NCBI RefSeq assembly: GCF_015672735.1
Contig: NZ_JADABY010000045.1
Span: forward strand, 62,001 to 126,000
DNA: 64,000 nucleotides
Direction: 5' to 3'
From: Citrobacter sp. Res13-Sevr-PEB04-36
Lineage (GTDB): Bacteria > Pseudomonadota > Gammaproteobacteria > Enterobacterales > Enterobacteriaceae
Shown: positions 56,026 through 64,000 of the stretch, piece after piece
Position numbering within the stretch: the first letter of the stretch is position 1
Layout: every line of letters begins with the position of its first letter
The notes under the pieces: model-generated
Told to the model about the DNA's origin: nothing
The model's database searches: none
What the model saw: the letters and a program-made list of their open reading frames with translations, nothing else
Made by a program: the position numbers and the translations under genes

Positions 56026-58107
56026 ATGAAAGGCCGTTTACTGGATGCCATTCCACTCAATTCCCTGACGGGCGTTGGCGCAGCGCAAAGCAGTAAACTG
56101 GCTAAAATCGGCTTACACACCGTTCAGGATCTCCTCTTACATCTTCCTCTGCGTTACGAAGACCGTACACATCTGTACCCGATTGGCGAGCTTATGCCGG
56201 GCGTATACGCCACCGTAGAAGGCGAAGTGCTGAACTGCACTGTCACCTTCGGCGGTCGGCGAATGATGACCTGCCAGATAAGCGACGGTTCCGGCATCCT
56301 GACTATGCGCTTTTTTAACTTCAGCGCGGCAATGAAAAATAGCCTGGCGACGGGTCGACGAGTGCTGGCCTATGGTGAAGCCAAACGCGGAAAATACGGG
56401 GCAGAGATGATCCACCCGGAATACCGTGTACAAGGCGATCTCAGCACCCCGGAACTGCAGGAAACACTCACACCAGTTTACCCAACCACAGAAGGGGTTA
56501 AGCAGGCAACGCTGCGTAAACTCACCGATCAGGCGCTGGATTTACTCGATACTTGCGCCATTGCTGAACTGCTGCCTCCTGAACTGTTACAGGGCATGAT
56601 GAGCCTGCCGGAAGCGCTGCGCACGCTGCACCGTCCGCCGCCATCATTACAGCTTAGCGATCTCGAAACCGGGCAACATCCGGCGCAGCGACGCCTGATC
56701 CTTGAAGAACTGTTAGCCCATAACCTCAGCATGCTGGCATTACGCGCCGGGGCGCAGCGTTTTCATGCCCAGCCGCTGAGCGCCAACGATACGCTGAAAA
56801 ACCAGCTGCTGGCTGCGTTACCGTTTAAACCTACCGGTGCGCAGGCCCGCGTGGTGGCCGAGATCGAGCGCGACATGGCACTGGATGTCCCGATGATGCG
56901 TCTGGTACAGGGTGATGTCGGCTCCGGCAAAACCCTGGTCGCCGCACTCGCAGCACTGCGAGCCATCGCCCACGGCAAGCAGGTTGCACTAATGGCACCA
57001 ACCGAGCTGCTGGCCGAACAGCATGCGAATAACTTCCGTACCTGGTTTGCCCCGCTTGGCATTGAAGTCGGCTGGCTGGCCGGTAAGCAGAAGGGTAAAG
57101 CGCGTCTTGCCCAGCAGGAGGCCATTGCCAGCGGACAGGTACAGATGATTGTCGGTACTCACGCGATTTTTCAGGAGCAGGTCCAGTTCAACGGCCTGGC
57201 CCTGGTGATTATCGACGAACAGCACCGCTTTGGCGTTCATCAACGTCTGGCGCTGTGGGAAAAAGGTCAGCAGCAGGGTTTTCACCCGCATCAGCTAATC
57301 ATGACCGCCACGCCGATCCCACGCACGCTGGCGATGACCGCCTACGCCGATCTCGACACCTCGGTGATAGACGAACTCCCGCCGGGTCGTACACCGGTCA
57401 CCACCGTCGCCATCCCGGATACCCGCCGTAGCGATATTATTGACCGCGTACGCAACGCCTGTACCCATGAAGGACGCCAGGCATACTGGGTCTGCACACT
57501 AATTGAAGAGTCTGACTTGTTAGAAGCCCAGGCGGCAGAAGCCACGTGGGAAGAGCTGAAACTCGCCCTGCCGGAACTCAATATTGGCCTGGTACACGGA
57601 CGCATGAAGCCCGCCGAGAAGCAGTCGGTGATGGCCGCTTTCAAGCAGGGAGAACTGCATCTGCTGATCGCCACCACGGTGATTGAAGTGGGCGTGGACG
57701 TCCCCAATGCCAGCCTGATGATTATCGAAAACCCGGAACGTTTAGGTCTGGCCCAACTGCACCAGCTGCGCGGCCGCGTCGGTCGTGGCGCAGTAGCTTC
57801 CCACTGTGTACTGCTCTACAAATCACCGCTGTCAAAAACCGCGCAGAAACGTCTGCAGGTCCTGCGAGACAGCAACGACGGATTTGTGATTGCGCAAAAA
57901 GATTTGGAGATCCGTGGTCCCGGCGAGCTGCTGGGGACCCGTCAGACGGGTACGGCAGAATTTAAAGTGGCAGACCTGCTGCGCGATCAGGCAATTATTC
58001 CAGAAGTTCAGCGCATTGCCCGTCATATTCACGAACGTTACCCGCAACAGGCAGTTGCGCTGATAGAGCGCTGGATGCCGGAAACTGAACGCTATTCCAA
58101 CGCGTAA
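56026..58107 (+). CDS. recG: ATP-dependent DNA helicase RecG
   Basis: The start at 56026 gives 693 residues, E. coli length (MKGRLLDAIPLNSLTGVGAA); the open frame upstream overlaps trmH. It regresses stalled forks and remodels recombination intermediates. The N-terminal wedge/OB domain (VEGEVLNCTVTFGGRRMMTC) is followed by Walker A LVQGDVGSGKTLVA, DEQH motif VIIDEQHRFGVHQR, TATPIPRTLAM and motif VI QLRGRVGRG. Confidence 0.98.
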   Translation: MKGRLLDAIPLNSLTGVGAAQSSKLAKIGLHTVQDLLLHLPLRYEDRTHLYPIGELMPGVYATVEGEVLNCTVTFGGRRMMTCQISDGSGILTMRFFNFSAAMKNSLATGRRVLAYGEAKRGKYGAEMIHPEYRVQGDLSTPELQETLTPVYPTTEGVKQATLRKLTDQALDLLDTCAIAELLPPELLQGMMSLPEALRTLHRPPPSLQLSDLETGQHPAQRRLILEELLAHNLSMLALRAGAQRFHAQPLSANDTLKNQLLAALPFKPTGAQARVVAEIERDMALDVPMMRLVQGDVGSGKTLVAALAALRAIAHGKQVALMAPTELLAEQHANNFRTWFAPLGIEVGWLAGKQKGKARLAQQEAIASGQVQMIVGTHAIFQEQVQFNGLALVIIDEQHRFGVHQRLALWEKGQQQGFHPHQLIMTATPIPRTLAMTAYADLDTSVIDELPPGRTPVTTVAIPDTRRSDIIDRVRNACTHEGRQAYWVCTLIEESDLLEAQAAEATWEELKLALPELNIGLVHGRMKPAEKQSVMAAFKQGELHLLIATTVIEVGVDVPNASLMIIENPERLGLAQLHQLRGRVGRGAVASHCVLLYKSPLSKTAQKRLQVLRDSNDGFVIAQKDLEIRGPGELLGTRQTGTAEFKVADLLRDQAIIPEVQRIARHIHERYPQQAVALIERWMPETERYSNA

Positions 58108-58113
58108 TGATAA

Positions 58114-58141
58114 ATAGCAGCGGCGGTTGTTACACCGCCGC
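58114..58141. terminator. Possible bidirectional hairpin between recG and gltS
   Basis: GCGGCGGTTGTTACACCGCCGC-type arms in the 41-base convergent gap form a strong stem. There is no long U-tract on either side, so termination would be weak or Rho-assisted. Confidence 0.4.
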
Positions 58142-58148
58142 ACGGTCT

Positions 58149-59354
58149 TTATTGCGCAAAAATGGGCAACAGAAGATATAACTTAATCACCAGCGCGTTG
58201 ACGATATCGATAAAGAACGCCCCTACCATCGGCACGACTAAAAATGCAGTATGCGATGGGCCAAAGCGCTCGGTAATCGCCTGCATGTTGGCAATCGCCG
58301 TCGGCGTTGCGCCAAGGCCAAAACCGCAGTGCCCGGCTGCCAGCACGGCAGCATCATAGTTCTTGCCCATCATGCGCCAGGTGACAAATATGGCGTACAG
58401 CGCCATGAAGATCGTTTGCACAACCAGGATCGCCAGCATTGGCAGCGCCAGCGAAGCCAGTTCCCACAGCTTCAGGCTCATCAGTGCCATCGCCAGGAAC
58501 AGCGACAGGCTCACGTTGCCCAGCACGGAAACCGCGCGTTCAAACACGCGATAAAACCCCATTAATGCCAGACCATTGCTGAGGATCACCCCAACAAACA
58601 GCACGCAAACAAAGGTCGGCAGTTCCAGCACCGTGCCCACCAGCAATTGCGCAACGATTTTGCCCACCGTCAAACAGATAGCGATCAGCGCGATAGTTTC
58701 AATCAGCACCAGCGAGGTGATCATGCGCCCAACATCCGGTTTTTCAAACGCAGTTGGTACGGCCTGATCGTCCGGCATACCATCCGGCGTGGTGGAGTGC
58801 TTCACCAGGTATCGCGCGACCGGACCACCAATCAACCCACCCAGCACCAGGCCAAACGTTGCGCATGCCATCGCCACTTCTGTGGCATTGGTGAAACCGT
58901 AGCGTTCAATAAACAGCTTACTCCACGCCGCACCCGTTCCGTGTCCACCGGAAAGCGTAATCGAACCGGCAATCAGTCCCATCAGTGGGTCAAGACCCAG
59001 CAGGCTCGCCATGCCGATCCCAATGGCGTTTTGCATCAACAGCAAACCCACCACCACAATCAGAAAGATGCCCACCACGCGGCCACCGGCACGCAAACTG
59101 GCAATATTGGCGTTCAGGCCGATAGTGGCAAAGAACGCCAGCATCAGCGGGTCACGCAGCGTCATATCGAAATTAACTTCCCAGCCCATGCTTTTTTTCA
59201 GTACCAGCAGTGCGATCGCCACCAGTAAACCACCCGCAACGGGTTCAGGAATCGTGTATTTCTTCAGGAAGGGAACAGATTGGACGAGCTTACGTCCCAG
59301 CAGTAACACCAGCGTTGCCGCAACCAATGTAGATAACGTATCGAGGTAAAACAT
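58149..59354 (-). CDS. gltS: Sodium/glutamate symporter
   Basis: The start at 59354 (TGGAG upstream) gives 401 residues, E. coli length (MFYLDTLSTLVAATLVLLLG). A polytopic Na+-coupled L-glutamate importer, with two inverted repeats of five helices and glycine-rich re-entrant loops (SITLSGGHGTGAAW, AAGHCGFGLGATPTAIANM). Divergent from xanP. Confidence 0.97.
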   Translation of the reverse strand: MFYLDTLSTLVAATLVLLLGRKLVQSVPFLKKYTIPEPVAGGLLVAIALLVLKKSMGWEVNFDMTLRDPLMLAFFATIGLNANIASLRAGGRVVGIFLIVVVGLLLMQNAIGIGMASLLGLDPLMGLIAGSITLSGGHGTGAAWSKLFIERYGFTNATEVAMACATFGLVLGGLIGGPVARYLVKHSTTPDGMPDDQAVPTAFEKPDVGRMITSLVLIETIALIAICLTVGKIVAQLLVGTVLELPTFVCVLFVGVILSNGLALMGFYRVFERAVSVLGNVSLSLFLAMALMSLKLWELASLALPMLAILVVQTIFMALYAIFVTWRMMGKNYDAAVLAAGHCGFGLGATPTAIANMQAITERFGPSHTAFLVVPMVGAFFIDIVNALVIKLYLLLPIFAQ

Positions 59355-59511
59355 AGACAGCTCCATTAGTGCGTTTAGCACAATCACGCACGATGTATTC
59401 CAGATCGATTTTTAGGTCTTTTTAGGTTTTCGGGGTGGATTTTAAGCAGAAAATGACAAAAAGTTATATAAAAAGGTGAGTTCATCGGTTTTAAATATTA
59501 AGAATACCTGC

Positions 59512-59527
59512 TAGCAAACGTTTGCTT
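59512..59527 (+). promoter_or_regulatory. PurR operator upstream of xanP
   Basis: TAGCAAACGTTTGCTT matches the PurR consensus ANGCAANCGNTTNCNT at 15 of 16 positions and contains a perfect 14-base palindrome (59513-59526). It is 52 bases upstream of the xanP start. Repression of a xanthine importer by PurR with hypoxanthine or guanine is biologically sensible. Confidence 0.75.
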
Positions 59528-59579
59528 TTCTGTTCTGGTCAGATAAAATCACCGCTTTTCCACCATGGGATTGCCTCTG

Positions 59580-60971
59580 ATGTCCGTTAACGCCGTAGAG
59601 TCAACAAGTGCGCAACCGGTTGCGCAGGCTCACAACAGTGAACTGATTTACCGTCTTGAAGATCGCCCCCCGTTAGCCCAGACCCTGTTTGCCGCCTGTC
59701 AGCACCTGCTGGCGATGTTTGTCGCGGTGATCACGCCTGCTCTGCTTATCTGTCAGGCGCTCGGTTTACCGGCTCAGGATACTCAACACATTATCAGTAT
59801 GTCGCTGTTCGCATCCGGTGTAGCGTCCATCATTCAGATCAAAGCCTGGGGGCCAGTCGGCTCGGGGCTGTTATCCATTCAGGGCACCAGTTTTAACTTT
59901 GTGGCACCGCTGATTATGGGCGGCACGGCACTGAAAACCGGCGGTGCGGATGTCCCGACTATGATGGCGGCACTGTTTGGCACGCTGATGCTGGCGAGCT
60001 GCACGGAAATGGTTATCTCGCGCGTACTGCATCTGGCGCGCCGTATTATTACCCCGCTGGTCTCAGGCGTGGTGGTGATGATTATCGGCCTGTCGCTGAT
60101 TCAGGTAGGCCTGACGTCAATCGGCGGCGGCTATGCCGCAATGAGCGACAATACCTTCGGCGCGCCGAAGAATCTGATGCTGGCCGGCGTTGTGCTGGCG
60201 CTGATTATTCTACTTAACCGCCAGCGCAACCCGTACCTGCGCGTGGCATCACTGGTGATTGCTATGGCCGCAGGCTACCTGTTGGCCTGGTTTATGGACA
60301 TGTTGCCGCAAAACACCGCCCCGGTGAGCCAGGACTTCATCATGGTGCCAACGCCGCTGTACTATGGCCTGGGCATCGACTGGAGCTTACTGCTGCCGTT
60401 AATGCTGGTCTTTATGATCACCTCGCTGGAAACCATTGGTGATATTACAGCGACGTCCGATGTCTCCGAACAACCCGTCTCCGGCCCGTTGTACATGAAA
60501 CGCCTGAAAGGTGGCGTACTGGCGAATGGCTTGAACTCGTTTGTTTCTGCCGTGTTCAACACCTTCCCGAACTCCTGCTTCGGACAGAACAACGGAGTGA
60601 TTCAGTTGACCGGCGTAGCCAGCCGCTATGTTGGTTTTGTGGTCGCACTGATGCTGATCGCACTGGGTCTGTTCCCGGCGGTCAGCGGGTTTGTACAGCA
60701 CATTCCTGAGCCGGTTCTCGGTGGTGCCACACTGGTTATGTTCGGCACCATCGCCGCCTCCGGAGTGCGTATTGTCTCTCGTGAGCCGCTGAATCGCCGC
60801 GCCATTCTGATTATTGCGCTGTCTCTGGCCGTCGGTCTGGGTGTGTCTCAGCAGCCGCTGATCCTCCAGTTCGCCCCGGACTGGGTGAAAAACCTGCTTT
60901 CCTCGGGAATTGCCGCGGGTGGTATTACCGCTATCGTTCTGAACCTCGTTTTCCCGCCAGAAAAGCAGTAA
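59580..60971 (+). CDS. xanP: Xanthine:proton symporter
   Basis: The start at 59580 gives 463 residues, E. coli XanP (YicE) length, NAT/NCS2 family. It imports xanthine across the inner membrane. The NAT signature region [19 protein letters not shown] and [14 protein letters not shown], and the [11 protein letters not shown] segment near TM3, are intact. Conserved functional His is in [14 protein letters not shown] PurR-type site lies upstream. Confidence 0.97.
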   Translation: MSVNAVESTSAQPVAQAHNSELIYRLEDRPPLAQTLFAACQHLLAMFVAVITPALLICQALGLPAQDTQHIISMSLFASGVASIIQIKAWGPVGSGLLSIQGTSFNFVAPLIMGGTALKTGGADVPTMMAALFGTLMLASCTEMVISRVLHLARRIITPLVSGVVVMIIGLSLIQVGLTSIGGGYAAMSDNTFGAPKNLMLAGVVLALIILLNRQRNPYLRVASLVIAMAAGYLLAWFMDMLPQNTAPVSQDFIMVPTPLYYGLGIDWSLLLPLMLVFMITSLETIGDITATSDVSEQPVSGPLYMKRLKGGVLANGLNSFVSAVFNTFPNSCFGQNNGVIQLTGVASRYVGFVVALMLIALGLFPAVSGFVQHIPEPVLGGATLVMFGTIAASGVRIVSREPLNRRAILIIALSLAVGLGVSQQPLILQFAPDWVKNLLSSGIAAGGITAIVLNLVFPPEKQ

Positions 60972-60978
60972 GCGACGT

Positions 60979-61005
60979 GCGGCGTTGATTCAGAATCAAC
61001 GCCGC
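60979..61005. repeat. 27-base near-perfect palindrome after xanP
   Basis: Thirteen-base arms GCGGCGTTGATTC and GAATCAACGCCGC surround a single A, seven bases after the xanP stop. It probably forms the stem of a transcript-end hairpin, but no U-run follows directly. Confidence 0.6.
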
Positions 61006-61092
61006 TGTTACGCTCTTTCACCATTCCCGCCTTGAGGATTGCGCGTAAATCGTGCATAACTTGACTATGTGCACTTCGCGGGATGGAAGACC

Positions 61093-62802
61093 ATGAAATT
61101 TATTGGAAAGCTGCTTCTTTACGTGCTGATTGCCCTTGCAGTGGTGATCCTCGGCCTCTATTTTCTACTGCAAACCCGCTGGGGCGCAGAGCATGTCAGC
61201 GCCTGGGTCTCAGAAAACAGCAGCTACCACCTGGCTTTTGATGCCATCGACCACCGGTTTTCTTCGCCCTCCCATATTCTGCTGGAGAACGTCACCTTTG
61301 GTCGGAATGGTCAGCCCGCCACCCTGGTGGCAAAAGCTGTTGATATTGGACTGAGCAGCCGTCAAATCACCGACCCACTGCACGTCGACACCATTCTGTT
61401 GCAAAACGGTACGCTGAATCTTTCCCCACAAACCGCGCCGCTGCCGTTCCAGGCCGATCGCTTGCAGTTGCAGGATATGGCGCTCAACAGCCCCGGCAGC
61501 GAGTGGAACCTCAGCGCCCAGCGTGTGAACGGCGGCGTGATCCCCTGGACCCCTGAAGCCGGAAAAATACTCGGCAGCAAAGCACAGATCCAACTCAGCG
61601 CCAGCTCATTGACACTGAACGATGTTCCCACCACCAACGTGCTGATTGAGGGCAGTATCGACAACGATCGGGTCACGTTAAGCACTATTGGCGCCGATGT
61701 GGCGCGCGGCGCATTGACCGGCGTGGCGCAGCGAAACCCCGATGGCAGTTGGATAGTGGAGAGTCTGCGGCTGAACGACATCCGGCTGCAAAGCGATAAG
61801 TCACTGACTGACTTTTTTGCCCCGCTGACCACCATTCCCTCTCTGCAGATTGGTCGCCTTGAGGTAACAGATGCCCGTCTGCAAGGCCCTGACTGGGCGG
61901 TAACGGATCTCGATCTCAGCTTGCGCAACATGACCTTCAGCAAGGACGACTGGCAAACCCAGGAAGGCAAACTGTCGATGAACGCCAGCGAGTTTATCTA
62001 CGGCTCGCTGCACTTCTTCGATCCCATCCTCAACGCCGAATTCTCACCGCAGGGTATTGCGCTACGCCAGTTCACCACTCGCTGGGAAGGTGGCATGGTC
62101 AGAACCTCCGGCAACTGGTTGCGCAATAACAAAGCGCTTGTCCTCGATGATGCCGCAGTTGCCGGTCTGGAATACACGCTGCCGGAAAACTGGAAACAAT
62201 TGTGGATGAAGCCTCTGCCCGCCTGGCTGAGCAGCCTGACGTTGAAGAAATTCAGCGCCAGCCGTAATCTGGTGATTGATATCGACCCCACTTTCCCGTG
62301 GCAGCTCACCGCGCTGGACGGTTACGGCGCCAACCTCGGGCTGGTACAGAATAACCAGTGGGGGATCTGGAGCGGCAGCACCACACTTAATGCCGCGGCA
62401 GCCACATTTAACCGTACCGACGTGCGCCGCCCTTCGCTGGCGCTCACAGCTAACAGCAACACCATCAATATCAGTGAACTTAGCGCTTATACGGAAAAAG
62501 GACTGCTGGAGGCCACAGCCAGCATCTCGCAACTTCCACAGCGCCAGACGCAAGTCAGCCTGAACGGACGCGGCGTGCCAATGACTATCCTGCAACAGTG
62601 GGGATGGCCTGTGCTACCGCTTTCCGGCGACGGCAACATCCAGCTTACCGCCAGTGGCAATATGCAGGCAGATACGCCGCTGAAACCCACCGTGAACGGC
62701 CAACTGCATGCGGTGAATGCCGACAAGCAGCAGGTGACGCAAACAATGCAGGCAGGTGTTGTATCAGGCAATGAAGTCACAGCCCCACCACCTGCCCAGT
62801 AA
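61093..62802 (+). CDS. yicH: YicH, AsmA-family inner-membrane protein
   Basis: The start at 61093 gives 569 residues, E. coli length (MKFIGKLLLYVLIALAVVIL); an ATG at 61069 is upstream in frame without support. One N-terminal membrane helix is followed by a large periplasmic region rich in beta-strands with Asn/Thr/Ser repeats, the AsmA layout. AsmA-like proteins are thought to form lipid-carrying bridges or affect outer-membrane assembly. The specific role of YicH is uncertain. Confidence 0.94.
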   Translation: MKFIGKLLLYVLIALAVVILGLYFLLQTRWGAEHVSAWVSENSSYHLAFDAIDHRFSSPSHILLENVTFGRNGQPATLVAKAVDIGLSSRQITDPLHVDTILLQNGTLNLSPQTAPLPFQADRLQLQDMALNSPGSEWNLSAQRVNGGVIPWTPEAGKILGSKAQIQLSASSLTLNDVPTTNVLIEGSIDNDRVTLSTIGADVARGALTGVAQRNPDGSWIVESLRLNDIRLQSDKSLTDFFAPLTTIPSLQIGRLEVTDARLQGPDWAVTDLDLSLRNMTFSKDDWQTQEGKLSMNASEFIYGSLHFFDPILNAEFSPQGIALRQFTTRWEGGMVRTSGNWLRNNKALVLDDAAVAGLEYTLPENWKQLWMKPLPAWLSSLTLKKFSASRNLVIDIDPTFPWQLTALDGYGANLGLVQNNQWGIWSGSTTLNAAAATFNRTDVRRPSLALTANSNTINISELSAYTEKGLLEATASISQLPQRQTQVSLNGRGVPMTILQQWGWPVLPLSGDGNIQLTASGNMQADTPLKPTVNGQLHAVNADKQQVTQTMQAGVVSGNEVTAPPPAQ

Positions 62803-62807
62803 TGTAA

Positions 62808-62840
62808 TGTCCGGTGGCGCTAATGCTGCCGGGCTTACAC
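62808..62840 (+). repeat. REP element after yicH
   Basis: GTCCGGTGGCGCTAATGCTGCCGGGC has the REP layout. It occupies the gap between yicH and the convergent lyxose isomerase gene. Confidence 0.6.
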
Positions 62841-63527
62841 GCCCTGCCCCCATAAACCATCATATTCGCGGCATAGCAGCCATTTCACCGGCTCATCCTC
62901 TTGTATCGTCGGGAATCGATCGCCCGGTTCAAGAAAGTGATTGTCGTGCTGGTCGTCATTCACCATCGAGATTTCCCAGCCCAGAACAAACGCTTTCTCA
63001 GCCCAGAAGCGATGATACAACCGCGGAGGAAGACACACACCCTGCCCTGGTTTCAACACCAACGTATCACCGGGCTTAACGGTTCGCCGCTGGCCATCGA
63101 CACTAACTTCAACAATGCGCCGAGTGTCATACTGCGCATCGGGCATGGCCCACGCCAACTGCATACATAAATCACCGCCGCCACGATTCACAATGTCTTC
63201 CATTTTATGCGTATGAAAATGCCACGGTGTTTGCTGATCCTGCTGAATTTGCAGCATCTTTTCGGCATACGGTTTAGGGTAATTTGCCGAGCCCAGCAGA
63301 CCATTGCGCAACGTCAGTAACGTCAGTCCCGTTTGCGCAAAATCTCCACGACCAAAGTCGGTAATGTCCCAGCCCAGTTGCAGGTCGAGCACTTCACGCC
63401 ACAGAGTTCTATCCTGTTGCCGCCAGGCGTCGACGGTAAAATACGCAAAGTCAGGCAGACAGATTCGAAAAGTCTCGGCGATGGCATGCGCTTTATCGAC
63501 GGCATAATTAATGTGTGAACGCTTCAT
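62835..63527 (-). CDS. D-lyxose ketol-isomerase
   Basis: A 230-residue cupin-fold protein, clearly of the D-lyxose isomerase family of E. coli O157 (EC 5.3.1.15), which interconverts D-lyxose and D-xylulose. The metal ligands are His103, His105 and Glu110 (TPWHFHTHKMEDIVNRGGG) and His172 (CLPPRLYHRFWAE); the C-terminal family motif NDDQHDNHFLEPGDR is present. It lies 49 bases downstream of the aldolase gene on the same strand, so it belongs to a sugar operon entering from the right. E. coli K-12 has yicI here instead. In vivo substrate may be another pentose or hexose. Confidence 0.9.
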   Translation of the reverse strand: MKRSHINYAVDKAHAIAETFRICLPDFAYFTVDAWRQQDRTLWREVLDLQLGWDITDFGRGDFAQTGLTLLTLRNGLLGSANYPKPYAEKMLQIQQDQQTPWHFHTHKMEDIVNRGGGDLCMQLAWAMPDAQYDTRRIVEVSVDGQRRTVKPGDTLVLKPGQGVCLPPRLYHRFWAEKAFVLGWEISMVNDDQHDNHFLEPGDRFPTIQEDEPVKWLLCREYDGLWGQGV

Positions 63528-63576
63528 TCCACTTTTCCTTGTTGCGAAAGAGGCGGGTCACCCCGCCTGCATGCCG

Positions 63577-64000
63577 TTAGTAAAGTGATGCTTTTCCGGT
63601 TGAGCCGAACAATTTCATTTTGTGGCGGATCACATCCCGCGCGGCGCTAATGGCTTCCGGATAGATCACATTCGGGTCCCACCAGGTTTCTTTTGCCAGG
63701 ATTTCACGGACTTTCTGGAAATAGGCATATTTCATATCACTGGAAATGTTGATTTTACCCACGCCCAGCGTAACGGATTCGGCAATTTCCGCATCCGGAT
63801 TCGCTGAACCGCCGTGCAACACGAGTGGAATACTCAGCCGCCCGGCGATATCGCGCAGGATGTTCATTTGCAGCTCAGGCTGCATACCTTTCGGGTAGAT
63901 CCCGTGTGCAGTTCCAATCGCCACCGCCAGCGTGTCTGCACCAGTACGGGCGATAAAATCCTCTGCCTGAGCAGGGTCGGTATAAGTAACTTTCGACACG
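63577..64000 (-). CDS. Class II ketose-bisphosphate aldolase, 3' part only
   Basis: The frame enters from the right edge and ends GSTGKASLY. The visible 141 residues are the C-terminal part of a class II (zinc) aldolase: TLAVAIGTAHGIYP, the metal-His motif IPLVLHGGSANPDAEI and the phosphate-binding VGKINISSDMKYAYFQ. The family splits fructose- or tagatose-1,6-bisphosphate or related substrates (FbaA, GatY, KbaY, YdjI). HGGSA instead of HGGSG resembles YdjI-type enzymes. Codon GTG at 63999 is not likely the start. Linked to lyxose isomerase in one operon. Confidence 0.88.
   Translation of the reverse strand, partial: VSKVTYTDPAQAEDFIARTGADTLAVAIGTAHGIYPKGMQPELQMNILRDIAGRLSIPLVLHGGSANPDAEIAESVTLGVGKINISSDMKYAYFQKVREILAKETWWDPNVIYPEAISAARDVIRHKMKLFGSTGKASLY

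Overview
This window is chromosomal DNA of an enteric bacterium of the Escherichia/Salmonella/Citrobacter group. Almost every protein is near-identical in length and sequence to an E. coli K-12 product, and the order follows the E. coli 81-82 minute region (rhsA locus - yibHI - mtlADR - lldPRD - cysE/gpsA/secB - gpmM/envC - tdh/kbl - waa cluster - coaD/mutM - rpmBG - coaBC/dut - rph/pyrE - gmk/rpoZ/spoT/trmH/recG - gltS/xanP - yicH). Several differences from E. coli and Salmonella, namely the waa gene set, an extra transporter pseudogene and a lyxose isomerase after yicH, make a Citrobacter-like genome the best guess. I cannot name the species from sequence alone.

Layout. Positions 1-5000 hold a large Rhs polymorphic-toxin gene that runs off the left edge, a broken lipoprotein gene just downstream (probable cognate immunity gene), and a decayed second copy of part of the Rhs core. 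Next come yibH/yibI (minus strand), then the mannitol operon mtlADR with a CRP-rich control region, yibT, yibL, and the L-lactate operon lldPRD with two LldR-type operators. An MFS transporter with a frameshift and a deletion follows. trmL precedes the minus-strand run yibN-grxC-secB-gpsA-cysE; gpmM-envC-yibQ are on the plus strand.

Positions 24.9-41.6 kb are the lipopolysaccharide core region: waaH, tdh-kbl, then hldD-waaF-waaC-waaL-GT2-waaQ-GT8 on the plus strand, converging on a minus-strand operon waaG-waaP-GT8-GT8. waaA-coaD follow. The inner-core genes are ordinary. The outer-core part is AT-rich and rearranged relative to E. coli: waaQ lies in the waaL operon instead of heading the waaG operon, and waaY, waaB and waaS homologues are absent. 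Both arms end at one shared bidirectional terminator.

Positions 42-62.8 kb are conserved housekeeping genes: DNA repair (mutM, radC, ligB, recG), ribosomal proteins L28/L33, CoA synthesis, dUTPase, the nucleoid-occlusion factor SlmA, RNase PH with orotate phosphoribosyltransferase, guanylate kinase, RNA polymerase omega, SpoT, TrmH, glutamate and xanthine transporters, and the AsmA-like YicH. The right edge, where E. coli has yicI/yicJ, instead carries a D-lyxose isomerase gene and the 3' part of a class II ketose-bisphosphate aldolase gene, evidently a sugar catabolic operon that continues beyond the window.

No tRNA, rRNA, CRISPR array, insertion sequence or prophage was recognised. The most interesting items are the Rhs toxin tip beside a broken immunity-like lipoprotein gene, the rearranged waa locus with its altered JUMPstart leader, and the lyxose/aldolase operon.
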